Assembly: GCA_020137815.1 (NCBI GenBank)
Contig: CM035354.1
Coordinates: 6,896,015-6,960,014, forward strand
DNA from: Hormiphora californensis
Lineage: Eukaryota; Ctenophora; Tentaculata; Cydippida; Pleurobrachiidae
Length of the DNA: 64,000 bases
Direction: 5' to 3'
Numbering within the stretch: the first letter of the stretch is position 1; the number at the start of each line of letters is the position of its first letter. The translations under genes and the position numbers were made by a program. This document shows, piece after piece, positions 34,061 through 60,500 of this stretch. The notes under the pieces are model-generated. The model saw only the letters and a program-made list of their open reading frames with translations, did not search any database and was not told the DNA's origin.

Positions 34061-36306
34061 CTCTCTGTTTGTTCTCTCTATCTCTCCCTCTCTCACAGTG
34101 TGAGGAGCTGCTCTCTCACGCGTGTAGCTGGTCCTGTCCCCTCGGTCCCCTAGCTCCTGGAGTAGCACGTGGTTTTCTAGAAATATCACGTGATCTAGAG
34201 ATCCTGTGAGAAAAAATGAGGGCAATTAAGCTCGCCTTGGCTGGCGCTTATCACACGTCGCCCTGACCTCTCTCCAGTGACCTCAGGGGTCTGTTCTTAT
34301 AACCAAACTCGGTATATCAATTGATCAAAGTATGGGGAACCCAGGTCCCGCCGCTCTAGTAACGCCCTGTTGTTCATTATAATGATGGGCCGGTATATGT
34401 GACGCAATGCAGTCCTTAATGTGTCAAAATATATACTTTGGGGCGTTGTTCCCAGCTGCCACCTGGAAGGTGCTGAATATAGCTCCTCAAATCGTCTCAC
34501 AAGCAGGGGCAATTAGGGGCATCTCCCCATCCAAACGGAATGCAGCGATCTCTCAGCGATCATAGTGCTTGTCTGAGTACACGCCCCGAAATAATATAAT
34601 AATACGGGAAATTATTAATCTCGTGATCAATATCTGACCGTCCGACCATGGGGTAGTCTGAATCCTGATGGCGAAAGGACAGGAGCTCGAAAGCGTGAAA
34701 AGGAAGGATGGTTGTAAATTGTTATCCACCGATCAATATTGTTATGGAGCGGCAAGAGCAAAGGGTCAAGAAAAGCGATTAATATTGGAAGAAGTGACCG
34801 GACAAAATATCAAATCGTATAAAGAAGTGAAATGAGAGTACGTTGATGGTAGAAAATTTGATGAAATATTATATTGAACGCTGCGTATGGATGTTCGAAC
34901 CCTTTATTGACCCCGACTTTAACGAACCTACCCTATCGACCCCCTCTTTCTGCTTCTCCCCCTTTCGGTTTCACGGATCGGACAGAAAGAATATAAATAC
35001 TCGTACAAACATTATATATATAGTTTGTTGAGTACTCAACAAATCATAGGATGGTATTGACAAATTTAAGATAACTAAAACATATCATTTATAGTTGCCC
35101 GAGCGTATATAAGGGAGATATATGGATTATATGCCAAAATTATCCACCCATGGGTACCACCCATGGGGGTCACTCACTTGGATCCATCGCATCCTATTCT
35201 CGCTCCGCGAATGTGAGATCGATCTCGGTCGCTGCGCGACCTCGATCTCACTCAGGCATCAATGTGGCCAAGTCACTCACGAGCACTCACACTAGTGTCG
35301 ACCAAATCACAATGACGAAAGTCGCGATAGTTCTTTAGGGTTTCACACCCGACACTCATAGAAGAAGAAGAAGATGCCAAAATCCAAGCATTTATTGTCG
35401 ATTCTGTTTGATAAACAATGTGGCCAGTAAGTGTAACTAAGTAGTGGGGGAATTGGATCTGACTGAACAAATAAATTCCTTTAGTAAAATGAAAAACTGA
35501 TCCTTGGTCAATGAGAGTAAACCAATGGCATGTTGTGCTTAAAAACCCCTCAAAGATAAGAGTAATATGAAAATCGACAAGCCTTTCCAGTTTAGTTGTT
35601 GCAACATGTTGTTATGAAAATTCTGAATACTGAATTGGTACCATTGGTACCATTGGTACATATTCATATGTGTGAGCTCGGTCTCAGTCGCTAAGCGACT
35701 TCGGTCTCGCACGCACAGATGTCTTTGCCACGAAAATCTTGAATAGCTTTCACACGATTGCTATATTTCATTATCTAAGGCCGATAAAGCATCAAATAAA
35801 TTGGTTAAACCCAATTAGCACCGGATAACTCCGATATTGATGGACTGATGGAGAACTCTGCGGAGCTCCAAGAATTCCGGGTTTATAAAGACACCCCTTT
35901 CACTTATCTCACCTGCTTTGAATTGGGTAGAACCTTTGGGCGTGACAGATAAAGAGGCTTGCAAAGGTAAACAACAAGAAGGACAGCCTGACTAGCGGAT
36001 AACGGCGATCAATCATCGATTCAAATTTCATCGGAACGCTGGCTGTAATTTCCTCATTCCGTTTGAGTGGTTCAGGTAGGTTCAGATGTTCAAATGGATC
36101 GCTAAAAGTAGGTCATACACTTTAGATATACAAAGATCTCACAGAGGGAGCAACCAAACTACAAAAGTGAGCCTTAAAAAAAGCACCCATCAAGCATCGA
36201 GGACACGTGTAATTTAGCAAATTGCTCGTACATACGAACTCTAGTACGATAAACTTTGATTCATGGCTTGGTTCCACTGTCCCGGTACACCCTTTAGAGA
36301 AACTAT

Positions 36307-36475
<169 letters not shown>

Positions 36476-37550
36476 GAGGGAGAGTGGTGCACCAACTTGA
36501 CGTGCAATCAACAGGACCAACTAGAAGGGACCATCTTGGGCGTCTACCTAAGTCAGCAGCATCGACCTGATCTAGGCCATTGGGATAGGCCGGTTCCCGT
36601 CGGCCGTGACAATCGCGTCTATCTTTGTGTTTTTCCTTTCGTTATCATTCTCTAATATGATCATCTATAGTTCTCACTAATAATCGCTTTGTATAGACGT
36701 ACCAATTTAGATAAGTGGCCGGGGATATAGTCGCGAGACAGAGTTTTTACCCCTTCGTTTTCCCGTTGGCTGTTTCATTGCGTCTCCACTGCATCCTCAG
36801 ACATCTCACACCTCCTGAGGGAAAATAAGAGAGAGGGAGAGAGAGGGAGAGTGGGGATAGATCATTCGATGATCCAAGACAAGAGACCACTTGTAGTAAT
36901 GAGTTGAACAAGAATTGCCGCGGGAATCATTACGACCAGCTCGTACCATGACAAATTGAGGGACGCCAATTACTCCAAAAATATGGAAATCTCATATGGG
37001 GCCTCTTCTTAAGCAAGGGACGGCTGAATGCGCGTCGATAGAATCTATCGGCTAAATCATCGGATTGGAGGGTGTGATTTAGTTGGTTTGGTAATCGGGG
37101 AGGGAAATTCGTCCAAGTCATGCTCCTTTTTACGTCATCCTGACAAAATAAATTAATGATGTAATCGTCAAAATGTTTGTCAATTTCACAGACAACCGAC
37201 TGTGTGTTTGAGTCGCCTGACACTGTGTCCGTATTACAAATAAAGTATAAACAATTCAAGTGTATTTTGTAAAATGGTCCTTGTGCTCTTGAAAAAAAAC
37301 ATGAAACAATGGCTGAATCAGAAGTCACACTTCAAAGTTTCAAACTTCATGAACCATTTCCCTGCGATGACTTCCATTGGTCAAGAAAATATATAATATT
37401 ATTAGCATAGCAACTATCTTTTGTTCTTAAACCCACACTTGTGAAAACGATGTGCTATATGTATCGATAAGTTGGTTAAAAGGTGCTAAAAACCAGTCGA
37501 GATGTGAAAATAGAAGATTCAGGGAGCACCTGGAGCATCCGGTCGAGTGC

Positions 37551-37558
37551 TATAAAAA
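37551..37558 (+). promoter_or_regulatory. TATA box of the duplicated-domain secreted gene
   Basis: TATAAAAA lies 42 bases before the ATG at 37593. With the usual spacing of about 30 bases, transcription would start near 37580 and the 5' UTR would be only 10-15 bases. TATA promoters with short leaders suit tissue-specific, highly expressed genes. Confidence 0.6.
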
Positions 37559-37592
37559 CAGACTTGAAGATGATCATTTTTCACACTGCACC

Positions 37593-39154
37593 ATGAAGTA
37601 CTTGGTTTTGTTCGTTTTGTTGGGCGTCGCAGCCTGTGCTGCTGATGAGAAACACAGGCGGGGACCCAAGATCAAGGTGAAACCTGTAATCAGGGCAATT
37701 CAGGGTTCTGACGTTGAGTTCAACTTCAGAATTATGGGTGAGTGAAGAAAATACTACGACAATATTGTGTTCTTTATCAATATGATAATGCACCATTGTA
37801 ATTTCAATAAGCATGGCACTACTATCTCATCACAACTGCAGATATAACTATTAAAATGTTCCTGTTAATGTTGCAGGAAAGCTACCCCTGGAGGAGGAGC
37901 GAGTTGAGATTCTGAAACTGCTGAACGAGCATGAGAGCATTGAATCTGACTTTGATATTTCATTCAGGAACTCCACCGAAGGCGAAAAGAAGGAGTAAGT
38001 AAATTAGCGAAGATGATGTTCTAAGTAGTACATAGCTGCTACCAAGGGATTATACCAAGGGAAAATCTTTGAAAATAAGCGTATCACTAACAATTATTGT
38101 GTTTTACAGGCGACATGTTCTTCACGGATTTGCCAGCCTGACCAATGTGACCTGTGAAGACCAGAGGAAGTACAGGATCAACTACATCGCTAAAGAGCGA
38201 GAAATCGAGCTTGACCTCCCCGAAAAACGACGAAATGGAGTTTTCCATCTGGCTGTTAAGGGATGCAAAAGGCCCAAGCCTGAGCCAAGGCCCGAGCCCG
38301 AGCCAAGGTCCGTTGCTGACCATAGGCCCCATGGACCTCAAATCTTTGTGAGGCCAATTTATTTTCCCAGGAAATCAGGCAATCTGACCATCAGGTTCAA
38401 AGTTGTTGGTAAGTGACAAGATTTTATCTTAATCGCGATCCCTTTTAATATCCAAAGTCTAAACCTATGACATATTCGGGCCATGCTCCCTGTCAGTGTC
38501 AGCACGACCACTAGACCATTTTGTTCTCGCAAAACGCGAACGATCAGTACCCTGTGTTTTTTATAGGAAGGCGACGACTGGACGAAGATCGGGTTGAGAT
38601 TCTGAAGTTGCTCAACAGGACTTCTAGCATCGAGTCCGATTTCGATATCTCCTTCAAGGATCGTGATGATGATGATGAAGATGAAGATGACTCAATTGAG
38701 TTTGATTTTAAAGATGACGACGAGGAGGATGAGGATGATCATCACCGGTGAGTAAATAGTTGAAAGAGTTGCACTGTAGTACTACTGGGAAGTGACGTTT
38801 AATTAATTAAACGTCACTTCCTTTAAATTATAATTTCTAACATCTTCTATCAAGTTGACCATGTGTAGCAGGAGGAATACTCTTTTCCAGGCAGGTGCCC
38901 AAACCACAATAACACTCCATATTTTCAGGCGATACGTCCTGAAGGGAGTAGCGACCTTGACTGACGTGGACTGTGATGACCAGAGGAAATATAGGATCAG
39001 GTATGCCTGCCGAGAACGAGACGATGAGGAACTCGAGTTTGATCATCACCACCGACGAAAAGGAATGTTTGCGTTGCGAGTTAGAGGATGTCCTCGACCC
39101 CGACCCGACCCTCGACCTAAGCCTGATCCTCGACCCGAGCCTATCGAATACTAA
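37593..39154 (+). CDS. Secreted protein with two tandem copies of an unrecognised domain, acidic and Pro-rich
   Basis: Exons 37593-37737, 37877-37994, 38110-38408, 38567-38747, 38929-39154; phases close to 322 residues. A clear signal peptide (MKYLVLFVLLGVAACAA) opens it. Two halves of about 120 residues repeat the same order: an F-x-F-x-(I/V)-x-G strand, ERVEILKLLN or DRVEILKLLN, SIESDFDISF, then VTCEDQRKYRINY or VDCDDQRKYRIRY, then GVFHLAVKGC or GMFALRVRGC, ending in a Pro/Arg/Glu tail. Introns fall at matching places and phases in both halves, so exon-level duplication made the gene. The second half has inserted Asp/Glu runs. Two cysteines per repeat and the strand pattern allow an Ig-like or other beta-sandwich fold. 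I do not recognise the family; acidic runs hint at a matrix or mineral-binding role, which is speculation. ATTAAA at 39178 may be the polyadenylation signal. Confidence 0.88.
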
Positions 39155-39206
39155 GTGTGTGTGTGTGCTGTTGCTAAATTAAAATATGTAAAGTGTAAAC
39201 GTGGTA

Positions 39207-39377
39207 CAGTCGGACCCCGATTTAGGGACACCCTCGGGGGAAAGGCTCTTGTCCACTAAATCGGGGTGTCCACTAAATCGGGGTCAAATAAGGTTAAATT
39301 CCTATATCGGGGGAAAAAATCCTGTCCATAAATCGGGGTGCCACTAAATCGGGGGCCCCTAAATCGGGGTCCGACTG
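39207..39377. mobile_element. Second copy of the pogo-like MITE
   Basis: Starts CAGTCGGACCCCGATTTA, ends TAAATCGGGGTCCGACTG, flanked by TA on both sides; related to 10231-10380. Its interior repeats TAAATCGGGG boxes in both orientations. It lies 52 bases after the stop codon of the secreted-protein gene. Confidence 0.9.
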
Positions 39378-39507
39378 TAAAACTAAAAAATATAAATTTC
39401 TTTTCCCAAAGATATGCAATATCAGGCGTTTTAATGTGCCTCTGTGACGAATCACCACTGACAAATTTGGAGGAGCGCCGGAGCGAAACAGGGTTGAACA
39501 TGGGGGT

Positions 39508-39568
39508 CCAATGTTCACCCCTGGGGCCACTCCCCCATTGGGGGAGTGGCCCCAGGGGTGAACATTGG
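39508..39568. repeat. 61-bp near-perfect palindrome
   Basis: CCAATGTTCACCCCTGGGG continues into CCACTCCCCC and then runs back as its complement with virtually no loop. It could form a stable cruciform or RNA hairpin. Surrounding sequence to 39860 is G-rich; read on the minus strand part of it is Pro/Ala-rich but lacks splice support. Confidence 0.85.
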
Positions 39569-39859
39569 AAATTGGGGGAGTTCCTCAATTATACTCGCGG
39601 TAGGTATGGTGGCAACAGCAGTAAGCCGGGTTTGAGACTTTGAGGGGAGGGGTTAAGGGCAGGTTGAGGGGAGGGGTGGGTTCAGGTACTGCCTCTATAA
39701 CGGGGGGCTGGGCAGAGGGGATGGGATAACAAATGCTGGCTCCAGGGGGGCAGCTGCAACCGTGACAGGTTCCAGGGTGGCAGGTTCAGCAGGTTCAGCA
39801 GGAGCTGAGGTGGCATCGCCAGAGGTGGTACCTCAGGAAGGGGCTGCACCACGCCGTGT

Positions 39860-40743
<884 letters not shown>

Positions 40744-41159
40744 GTTTTGCAGAAAATTGTGCTCAAATTCCAGAATTGACTGCAGAGGCGGGCTAAGCTA
40801 AGTTACGTCGCAAACAGGGCCGCGCGCACGCGCAATCCAAAAGCAAACCTGAAATTGAAATTTTAGAATTTCAAAAAATACGTTTCTTTAAAAAATCAGA
40901 TCAGAAAAAATCGGAAACGTCAAACGTGGTCCCCGTTTCTGTTTAGTTTTACTAACACGATTACGAGGTCTTTGATACTGTGGAATCTTTTGTATCATGA
41001 CTTGAGTTGTATCACACGCCTTAGGGTATCGTCCAGTACTACACCCCAGGTTGCACCGGCCGCTGGCTCGATAACTCAAGACCTCCTGATGGTCATAAAC
41101 ACGCTTAGAAATCTGACAATTAATATTAACTATAGTGATTAACTATTAGAAATCTAATA
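40744..41159. other. Spacer before the SOS-like gene, possible orphan exon
   Basis: On the minus strand 41073-40915 is open and reads like protein (RCNLGCSTGRYPKACD), preceded by an acceptor-like CATCAG. No partner exon was found, so this is only a candidate. The rest shows nothing. Confidence 0.3.
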
Positions 41160-41966
41160 CAGTCCTGTCGACAACTACACTTCAAATCTCAGAATTTCAA
41201 ATTTTCGGTTCAAATGTGTAGACTACTAAAATTGAAACTGCTGGGGAGGGTTGGCACTTCTCATAACTCACCTGGGCAGCCACCAGAGGTCCAAAACCAC
41301 TAAAAAAGGTCAAAAAATCAATTTTCGATTTGAGGAAAACGACCGGCATCACGAGATTCCTCGTCAAATTCTAAGCATCCTCGTATAATTCTAGCTCACC
41401 AATTCAAACCAGTTCGGAGAAATGAGCGATGAAAGAAGCAAAAAGTGAACAATATTATCGGAGGAAGGGCTCAACTGGCTAAAAATAGATGACTGAATTC
41501 CTGTGTTTAGTCTATTGTAACAATCTCACTTTGCGCTCTCTCTTTTCTGATCTTGGAAGGGGGAAAAGGGGAAGTGCAGAAAAGAGAGAGCGCAAAGTGA
41601 GATTCTTACAATAGACTAAACACAGGAATTCAGTCATCTATTTTTAGCCAGTTGAGCCCTTCCTCCGATAATATTGTTCACTTTTTGCTTCTTTCATCGC
41701 TCATTTCTCCGAACTGGTTTGAATTGGTGAGCTAGAATTATACGAGGATGCTTAGAATTTGACGAGGAATCTCGTGATGCCGGTCGTTTTCCTCAAATCG
41801 AAAATTGATTTTTTGACCTTTTTGAGTGGTTTTGGACCTCTGGTGGCTGCCCAGGTGAGTTATGAGAAGTGCCAACCCTCCCCAGCAGTTTCAATTTTAG
41901 TAGTCTACACATTTGAACCGAAAATTTGAAATTCTGAGATTTGAAGTGTAGTTGTCGACAGGACTG
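41160..41966. mobile_element. 807-bp foldback element ending two bases before the SOS start codon
   Basis: Arms 41160-41549 and 41577-41966 (390 bp each, few mismatches) are reverse complements around a 27-base spacer. Ends are CAGTCCTGTCGACAAC and its complement, flanked by ATA on both sides. No transposase frame. The right end lies at the A-T before ATG 41969, so the 5' leader of the SOS-like gene is either element-derived or joined by splicing. Confidence 0.88.
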
Positions 41967-41968
41967 AT

Positions 41969-54948
<12,980 letters not shown>

Positions 54949-56289
54949 GATAAACAGTTTTATGGAATTTAATACTGGACTGGCCGTAAAACAAACTTTA
55001 CCTGTACAATTGATATATTGAGTGAAAACAGTCAAAAATTTAAGAAAAAAAAGTCTAGACACCCATAAATATTCTGTGCAATTTTTATTTTCGCGTCCCC
55101 ACACACACACACACACGAACAAAATAACTTTGTAGTATCTGTCGAGCAAACACCACCCAGCACAAACACCACTACCAAGCCACTTTAGAACCACGCTATT
55201 TACACAAACTGACAAAACTTGTTCAGTTACTCAACAAGACAAAACAGTCTCTGACGATCATATATCCCGTTATCCCATCATAATCGATTGAATCTGACGA
55301 TATATATCCAAACAGTCGACTGACTTGATAACTGTCCGATAAAACAATCAATTTTAGATTTACAGTCCCCAAACACGACCTATGACCTCTATGTACTGAA
55401 AAAAACCGAGTATCAACTGCAGAACACGACTACACGTGTGGATATAATTATTCAATCTCATTAATATAATCCTCTATTATAGACACCAAAAGGTTCTGGT
55501 ATCCATGTAGCTTTCTTAGTTTAGGAATTACTAATATTATCCACATTATGTGTTAACGATCAACTCTTGGTCCCAATTCTTTAGCAATTTTTAGAGAATT
55601 TCTAAATTGTGGACCTGTCTGAAATTATATGCAGGTAGCAGCCCGCTAGGAAATGAACCTGTTCACGCTTTAACCCTGCTGTTGAACTTAGGAGTGTTAT
55701 TTGAGGCTTTAGGGACCCGTTGGTGAAGAAATTTGGTAGCTTGTCTCTAAATTTTCATGATTTCACGGCTGTCGGCTATAGCGGAGCCTTCAACCACTTA
55801 CTAATAATAAACAAAACTTGAATACCATTACAAACTAGTTTATCCCAGCAAAAGTGCAAATAAGTTACCATTACTGACGAAAAATTATTTTGATAAAATG
55901 GGATACCAATTTTTTGATAAATGGGATATCCCATTTTCCGTTAAAAATGGGTATCCCCATTTTAGCAAAATACAATTCCACTGCAAATTTTCAAGGTAAT
56001 ATGGGGATAGTGCCAACGATCTCCGTTATGGAGCATTTCATTGGGTTAGTTTTGGTTGGTAATGTGTTAGCTTGGTCCAAATAAGACACATCTATGAAGA
56101 CGGCGTGACTTTATTGTCATCTGATAAAAAATTATGGCCAAAAGTTGTTAGGTATCCCATATTACCTGTGGCTCCCCTACATGCGTCAAGAATACATTAC
56201 ACAAATCAGTGTACATTTGCATTGTACAATTATTGTACACTCGCCGTGTTGTGCATTTTATACTCACCCCTTAACGACCCAACGTTCAG

Positions 56290-57110
56290 ACGATATTTAT
56301 GTGATGCCCGATCAAGCAGAGAACCATCAACCACGACCAAAGAACCCTGAACCGATAAAGCTTGCTATGGTCCGACCTTCATTCAGAAATGACCTCCCCC
56401 CTGATCAATGCCCACCCACCTCCCCAGGTAACTTATAACCAGCCCTACAATTTCCATCTTGGGGGGGGGGGGTTCCAGCCCTAAAAAGGTTAAGTCATCG
56501 GCCAAAATCAGGTACCGATGGCCTTTTTAGAGCTGGACGTCCAGCCCTAAAAAGGCCATCGGTATTCGGTACCTTGATTTTGTACCACCTCATCATTATC
56601 CTTGTTCCCAATTAACACTCTATGTCACACATCCCAGGATCGAGGAAGCACAGGCCAAGTGGAAGTAATACTGCTGTAAGATCCCCCACTAAACTAGTAC
56701 CCCACGACTCCCCACCACCCCCTCAATTACCAGTTAAAACCAGAACGACAATGAGACGAAGGAGACAGGTTGCAATTGAGGATGAGGATTACAGTTATGA
56801 TGATGTGGAGTTGGTTCCAAGATCAATCAGCGGGGCAGGGAAGGGGCCAGGGGGTCTACTACTAGGAGGAACAGGGGGTCTACTACTACAAGGAGGGACA
56901 GTACAGGGAGGCGAGGTAGTGAAGGGAACAGGACTGCAAGGAGCAAGTATGATTGTTAAATCCCGAGGAGGAATAGGAGGAGGAGGAGGAGGAGGTTTAG
57001 GAGGAGGAGGAGGAGGGGGAGTTATTAGTAGTGGGTATCCAACCAGGCCAGCACCTCAGCTACCTCCCAAGCTAAACAAGGCTCCGCCAGTACCCCCAAG
57101 GAACAATTGA
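56290..57110 (+). CDS. Duplicate terminal exons of the SOS tail
   Basis: Exon 56290-56427 (138 bases) and exon 56638-57110 (157 codons plus TGA) mirror 53662-53799 and 54458-54948. Splice sites, phases and stop are intact. Both copies encode DIYVMPDQ, the acidic Tyr motif EDEDYSYDDVELVP, a Gly-rich stretch and the C-terminal SH3 ligand APPVPPRNN. Copy 2 has a shorter Gly run and changes such as KLVPHDS for TTKLPHDS. If genomic, these could serve as mutually exclusive 3' ends. If an assembly artefact, they are the other allele. Confidence 0.75.
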
Positions 57111-57587
57111 GATAAACAGTTTTATGGAATTTAATACTGGACTGGCCGTAAAACAAACTTTACCTGTACAATTGATATATTGAGTGAAAACAGTCAAAAA
57201 TTTAAGAAAAAAAAAGTCTAGACACCCATAAATATATTCTGTGCAATTTTTATTTTCGCGTCCCCACACACACACACACACGAACAAAATAACTTTGTAG
57301 TATCTGTCGAGCAAACACCACCCAGCACAAACACCACTACCAAGCCACTTTAGAACCACGCTATTTACACAAACTGACAAAACTTGTTCAGTTACTCAAC
57401 AAGACAAAACAGTCTCTGACGATCATATATCCCGTTATCCCATCATAATCGATTGAATCTGACGATCATGATATCCCATCCTAGTCGACTGACTCTGATA
57501 ACTGTCCGATAACAATCAGAATCTATAGATTCTACAGTCCCATATCACTGACTCTATGACCCTCTATTAAGTTGGGATGATCACACA

Positions 57588-60500
57588 CTATCGCTCATGT
57601 TCAGTTTCAGTTTCCACAATGATGTCCTCATCATCTGTCATCTGTCTGGGTTTTATCTTTCCTCCGGAGGGGAACCACAAACCTAGGAAAGAGATGATGA
57701 TTTAGAAAGGAGAGATATGATGTTTTAGTTTTAAAAAGCAATATTTTGTAAGAGAAAGATTTTGAAGAATTTTGAGCTGTTTTTATTACGTTTTACCACA
57801 AAAACTGACTGTTTCTTGTTTTCGGATTTGGCGGCGCCGACCCTTTATTTTAGCGCGATGTCGCGTTTTGAGAATCTAAACGGGATCGGTACCGCCAAAC
57901 AGTAGTTATAAATAGAGGGGGGGGGGGGACATGTTAATTGTTAATAAATCACCTCTTTTTTTCGATTTTGTTAATTAAAGTTAATTAACAAAATTAACAA
58001 AATTAACAAATGCTAAAAGACTGTTCTTATTGGTTGATAATACGACTTTAACTGGTTTAATTTTATAGTTTAATGAATTATCTAACACATATATACCCAA
58101 ACAAGGCCTTTTCCGATAACCAAAGTCCGACATACAGGTTTTTTGGCTCAAAATCGATGAAATTCCAAAAGTTACAAATATTTCAATTTAGCGTATAAAA
58201 TCTCATTTAAACGTAATTTTTAAATTGGTAATCGATTCTTTGGACTTAATAAGATGATGTACAACGTTTCTGTTGAAAAAAGAAATAAAATTTTCACAAA
58301 ATCAATTTTTTGGTCTAGGATTGAAAATTTGCTTCGCTACAAATCCTTGTGTTTTTTTAGAAAAATAGATTTTTGGGATATTTTTCGTTTTAAGGTAAAT
58401 TCATGGGTCTTGTTTAGTTTTTAGGGTGTGAAAATGTGGATTAGGGTCATTTGACTTCAATTGCGGTTTAGTTTGGCTAGTTTTTATTAACATTTACAAA
58501 ATGGACTAAATCGCTGTAGAAAAGCCGTAGTAGAGGTAGTAGGGGTATGTAAATCGTATAACAGAATGAACAACTTTGCTCGCAGAACAAGTGTTAAATA
58601 CACTAAAAATACGTGCTAAAGGGGATTTAGATGGCATAAATGGCATTTGTTAACGTTTGTTAACTTTTTGTTAATTTTGTTAATAAATCACCTGTTTTCT
58701 CGATGTTAATATTAACAAAGTTAACAAAATTAACATGTCCCCCCCCCCCCCAAATAGAGGCATTTACCAAACGGGACAAGTCCAGATGAGTACTACCCCC
58801 ATGTTGTATAAAACTAGAGGCTGTATTTACCTAGCTTCTGTTCCATGTTAGCGAAGACCCGTTGACTGTACCGATAGCCTCCAATGTGATCCCTATACTC
58901 ATCCAATGGCATGTAGGAGCCTATCTTTCCAACTTTCTGGGGCTCAACCTTCTTGGCAGGTCCGTAGGGGAATATCCGTTGCAGCATTTCATACACAGCT
59001 GAAATGAATTTGAATTATTCTGATTGTCTCAAACGAAGTATTAATTGGGATTGGGATTGTACTTATTTCAAATAAGTACATAAGTTATTTGTACAGTGCG
59101 GGTCAGGCCAATGCTCTGACACCGCGGTTTTAAATAAAAAAGGGGTTAGAACAATGATCTGACTGTAGAACGTACTGGCCCCAGTCTGCCACCAGTTCTC
59201 TCAACGTACGGGTGGTTTAGAGGAGTTCTAGGAAATTCTAAGCTTCTTTTTCTCACTTCTCTCAGTAAGAAACTATATAAAATCTAAGAGATAAAAAAGA
59301 GTAAAAACAGAGAGATTTTGAATATGCAGAGACTGGTCTCAAATTATGGGATCTCTCGGCATCTCTCTGTTCAAGAATAGCTCCAGGTAACTCATTAGCA
59401 TTTTAAAGCAAGCTAACATTTTTAGAGATCAAAGTCTAGAACTACAAGACATGGGATGTTTATTAAACAGTGTTTGGCATTGAAAAGGGGGTTCCCCAGC
59501 TTGGTGCCCCGGCCGGGGAACAAAGCCTCTAATATTAATATTGAACTTTATAGAAGTCTGCATGCCTTGTTAAGGATTAAACGCAACAAGTAAAGTTCAA
59601 ACAGCCTGGAATAGTTGTTCTGCAATATCTTTTCAACTTCTAAATTTCTTGTATTTTTGTTTAATTTTTGTGTCTTCCCCGTTTTTCTATGTTATGGGTT
59701 GGTAGCATGTCTTGATGATGTTGAGGCTGTGTCAGGGTTTGTTTAGTTTTTACCCGACCATCCTTCAGAGTTCAGGCGTTTATCTAAGAAGGGTCGGGTA
59801 CAAACCTCCTACTGCACTTTGTGACGATCAGTGATTACCCCCGGTGTGTTGTAAATCAACCCCCACCCTCATCTTATTACGATGCGATGTTCATCACACG
59901 CTTAGTTTAGCTTAGTTTTCATAAGTTCCCACATTAAAATATTATTTATTATTAGGAATCTATAGGATACAATTATTACAAGCACTGTGTCTCAACTTCC
60001 ATCATGTGGGGTATTGTTATACTTGTGATCCTCTCTCACAATGTATACTGCACAGGTAATTATCTAGTTAATTAAACAATCACATAATTAAGTAATTAAT
60101 TAATTGACTGATTAACTAGTTCGTCACCTAATTTATTTTCCAGAGTTGTGGAACCCAGTTGAGAGTGGAGTCAAGTTTCCCTGGGACCTAGAATCTACTC
60201 CGATCTCTATCAAAACCACCATCCCAATGGGCTCCACCCTCTACATCGAACTGGATTTTTACGACTCCGTCGGGACATACATTGGGGACGTTCGTATCTA
60301 CTTTGATTCTCCGAACATGGCATATGAAATGATATACTGCATCGAAAAGAGAACCTTCGACTCTCCACCACCCACCACGGACGATAAAACTTGGACCATC
60401 ACCAAATCGGGTACCGCCCTGACCATCTCATGCAATGGAGTGCAGATGGAAGTCGTGGTGTTTGCAGATGAGACCTCGTGTACCAACTTCTATGGAGATG

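Noticed and set aside
34297-34512. 71-codon minus frame upstream of Wnt
   Set aside because: Composition looks protein-like, but it has no partner exon and no family resemblance that I can support.
36930-37328. 132-codon minus frame upstream of the secreted gene
   Set aside because: No recognisable motif, no signal peptide and no splice-site partner. Kept only as a note in the spacer entry.
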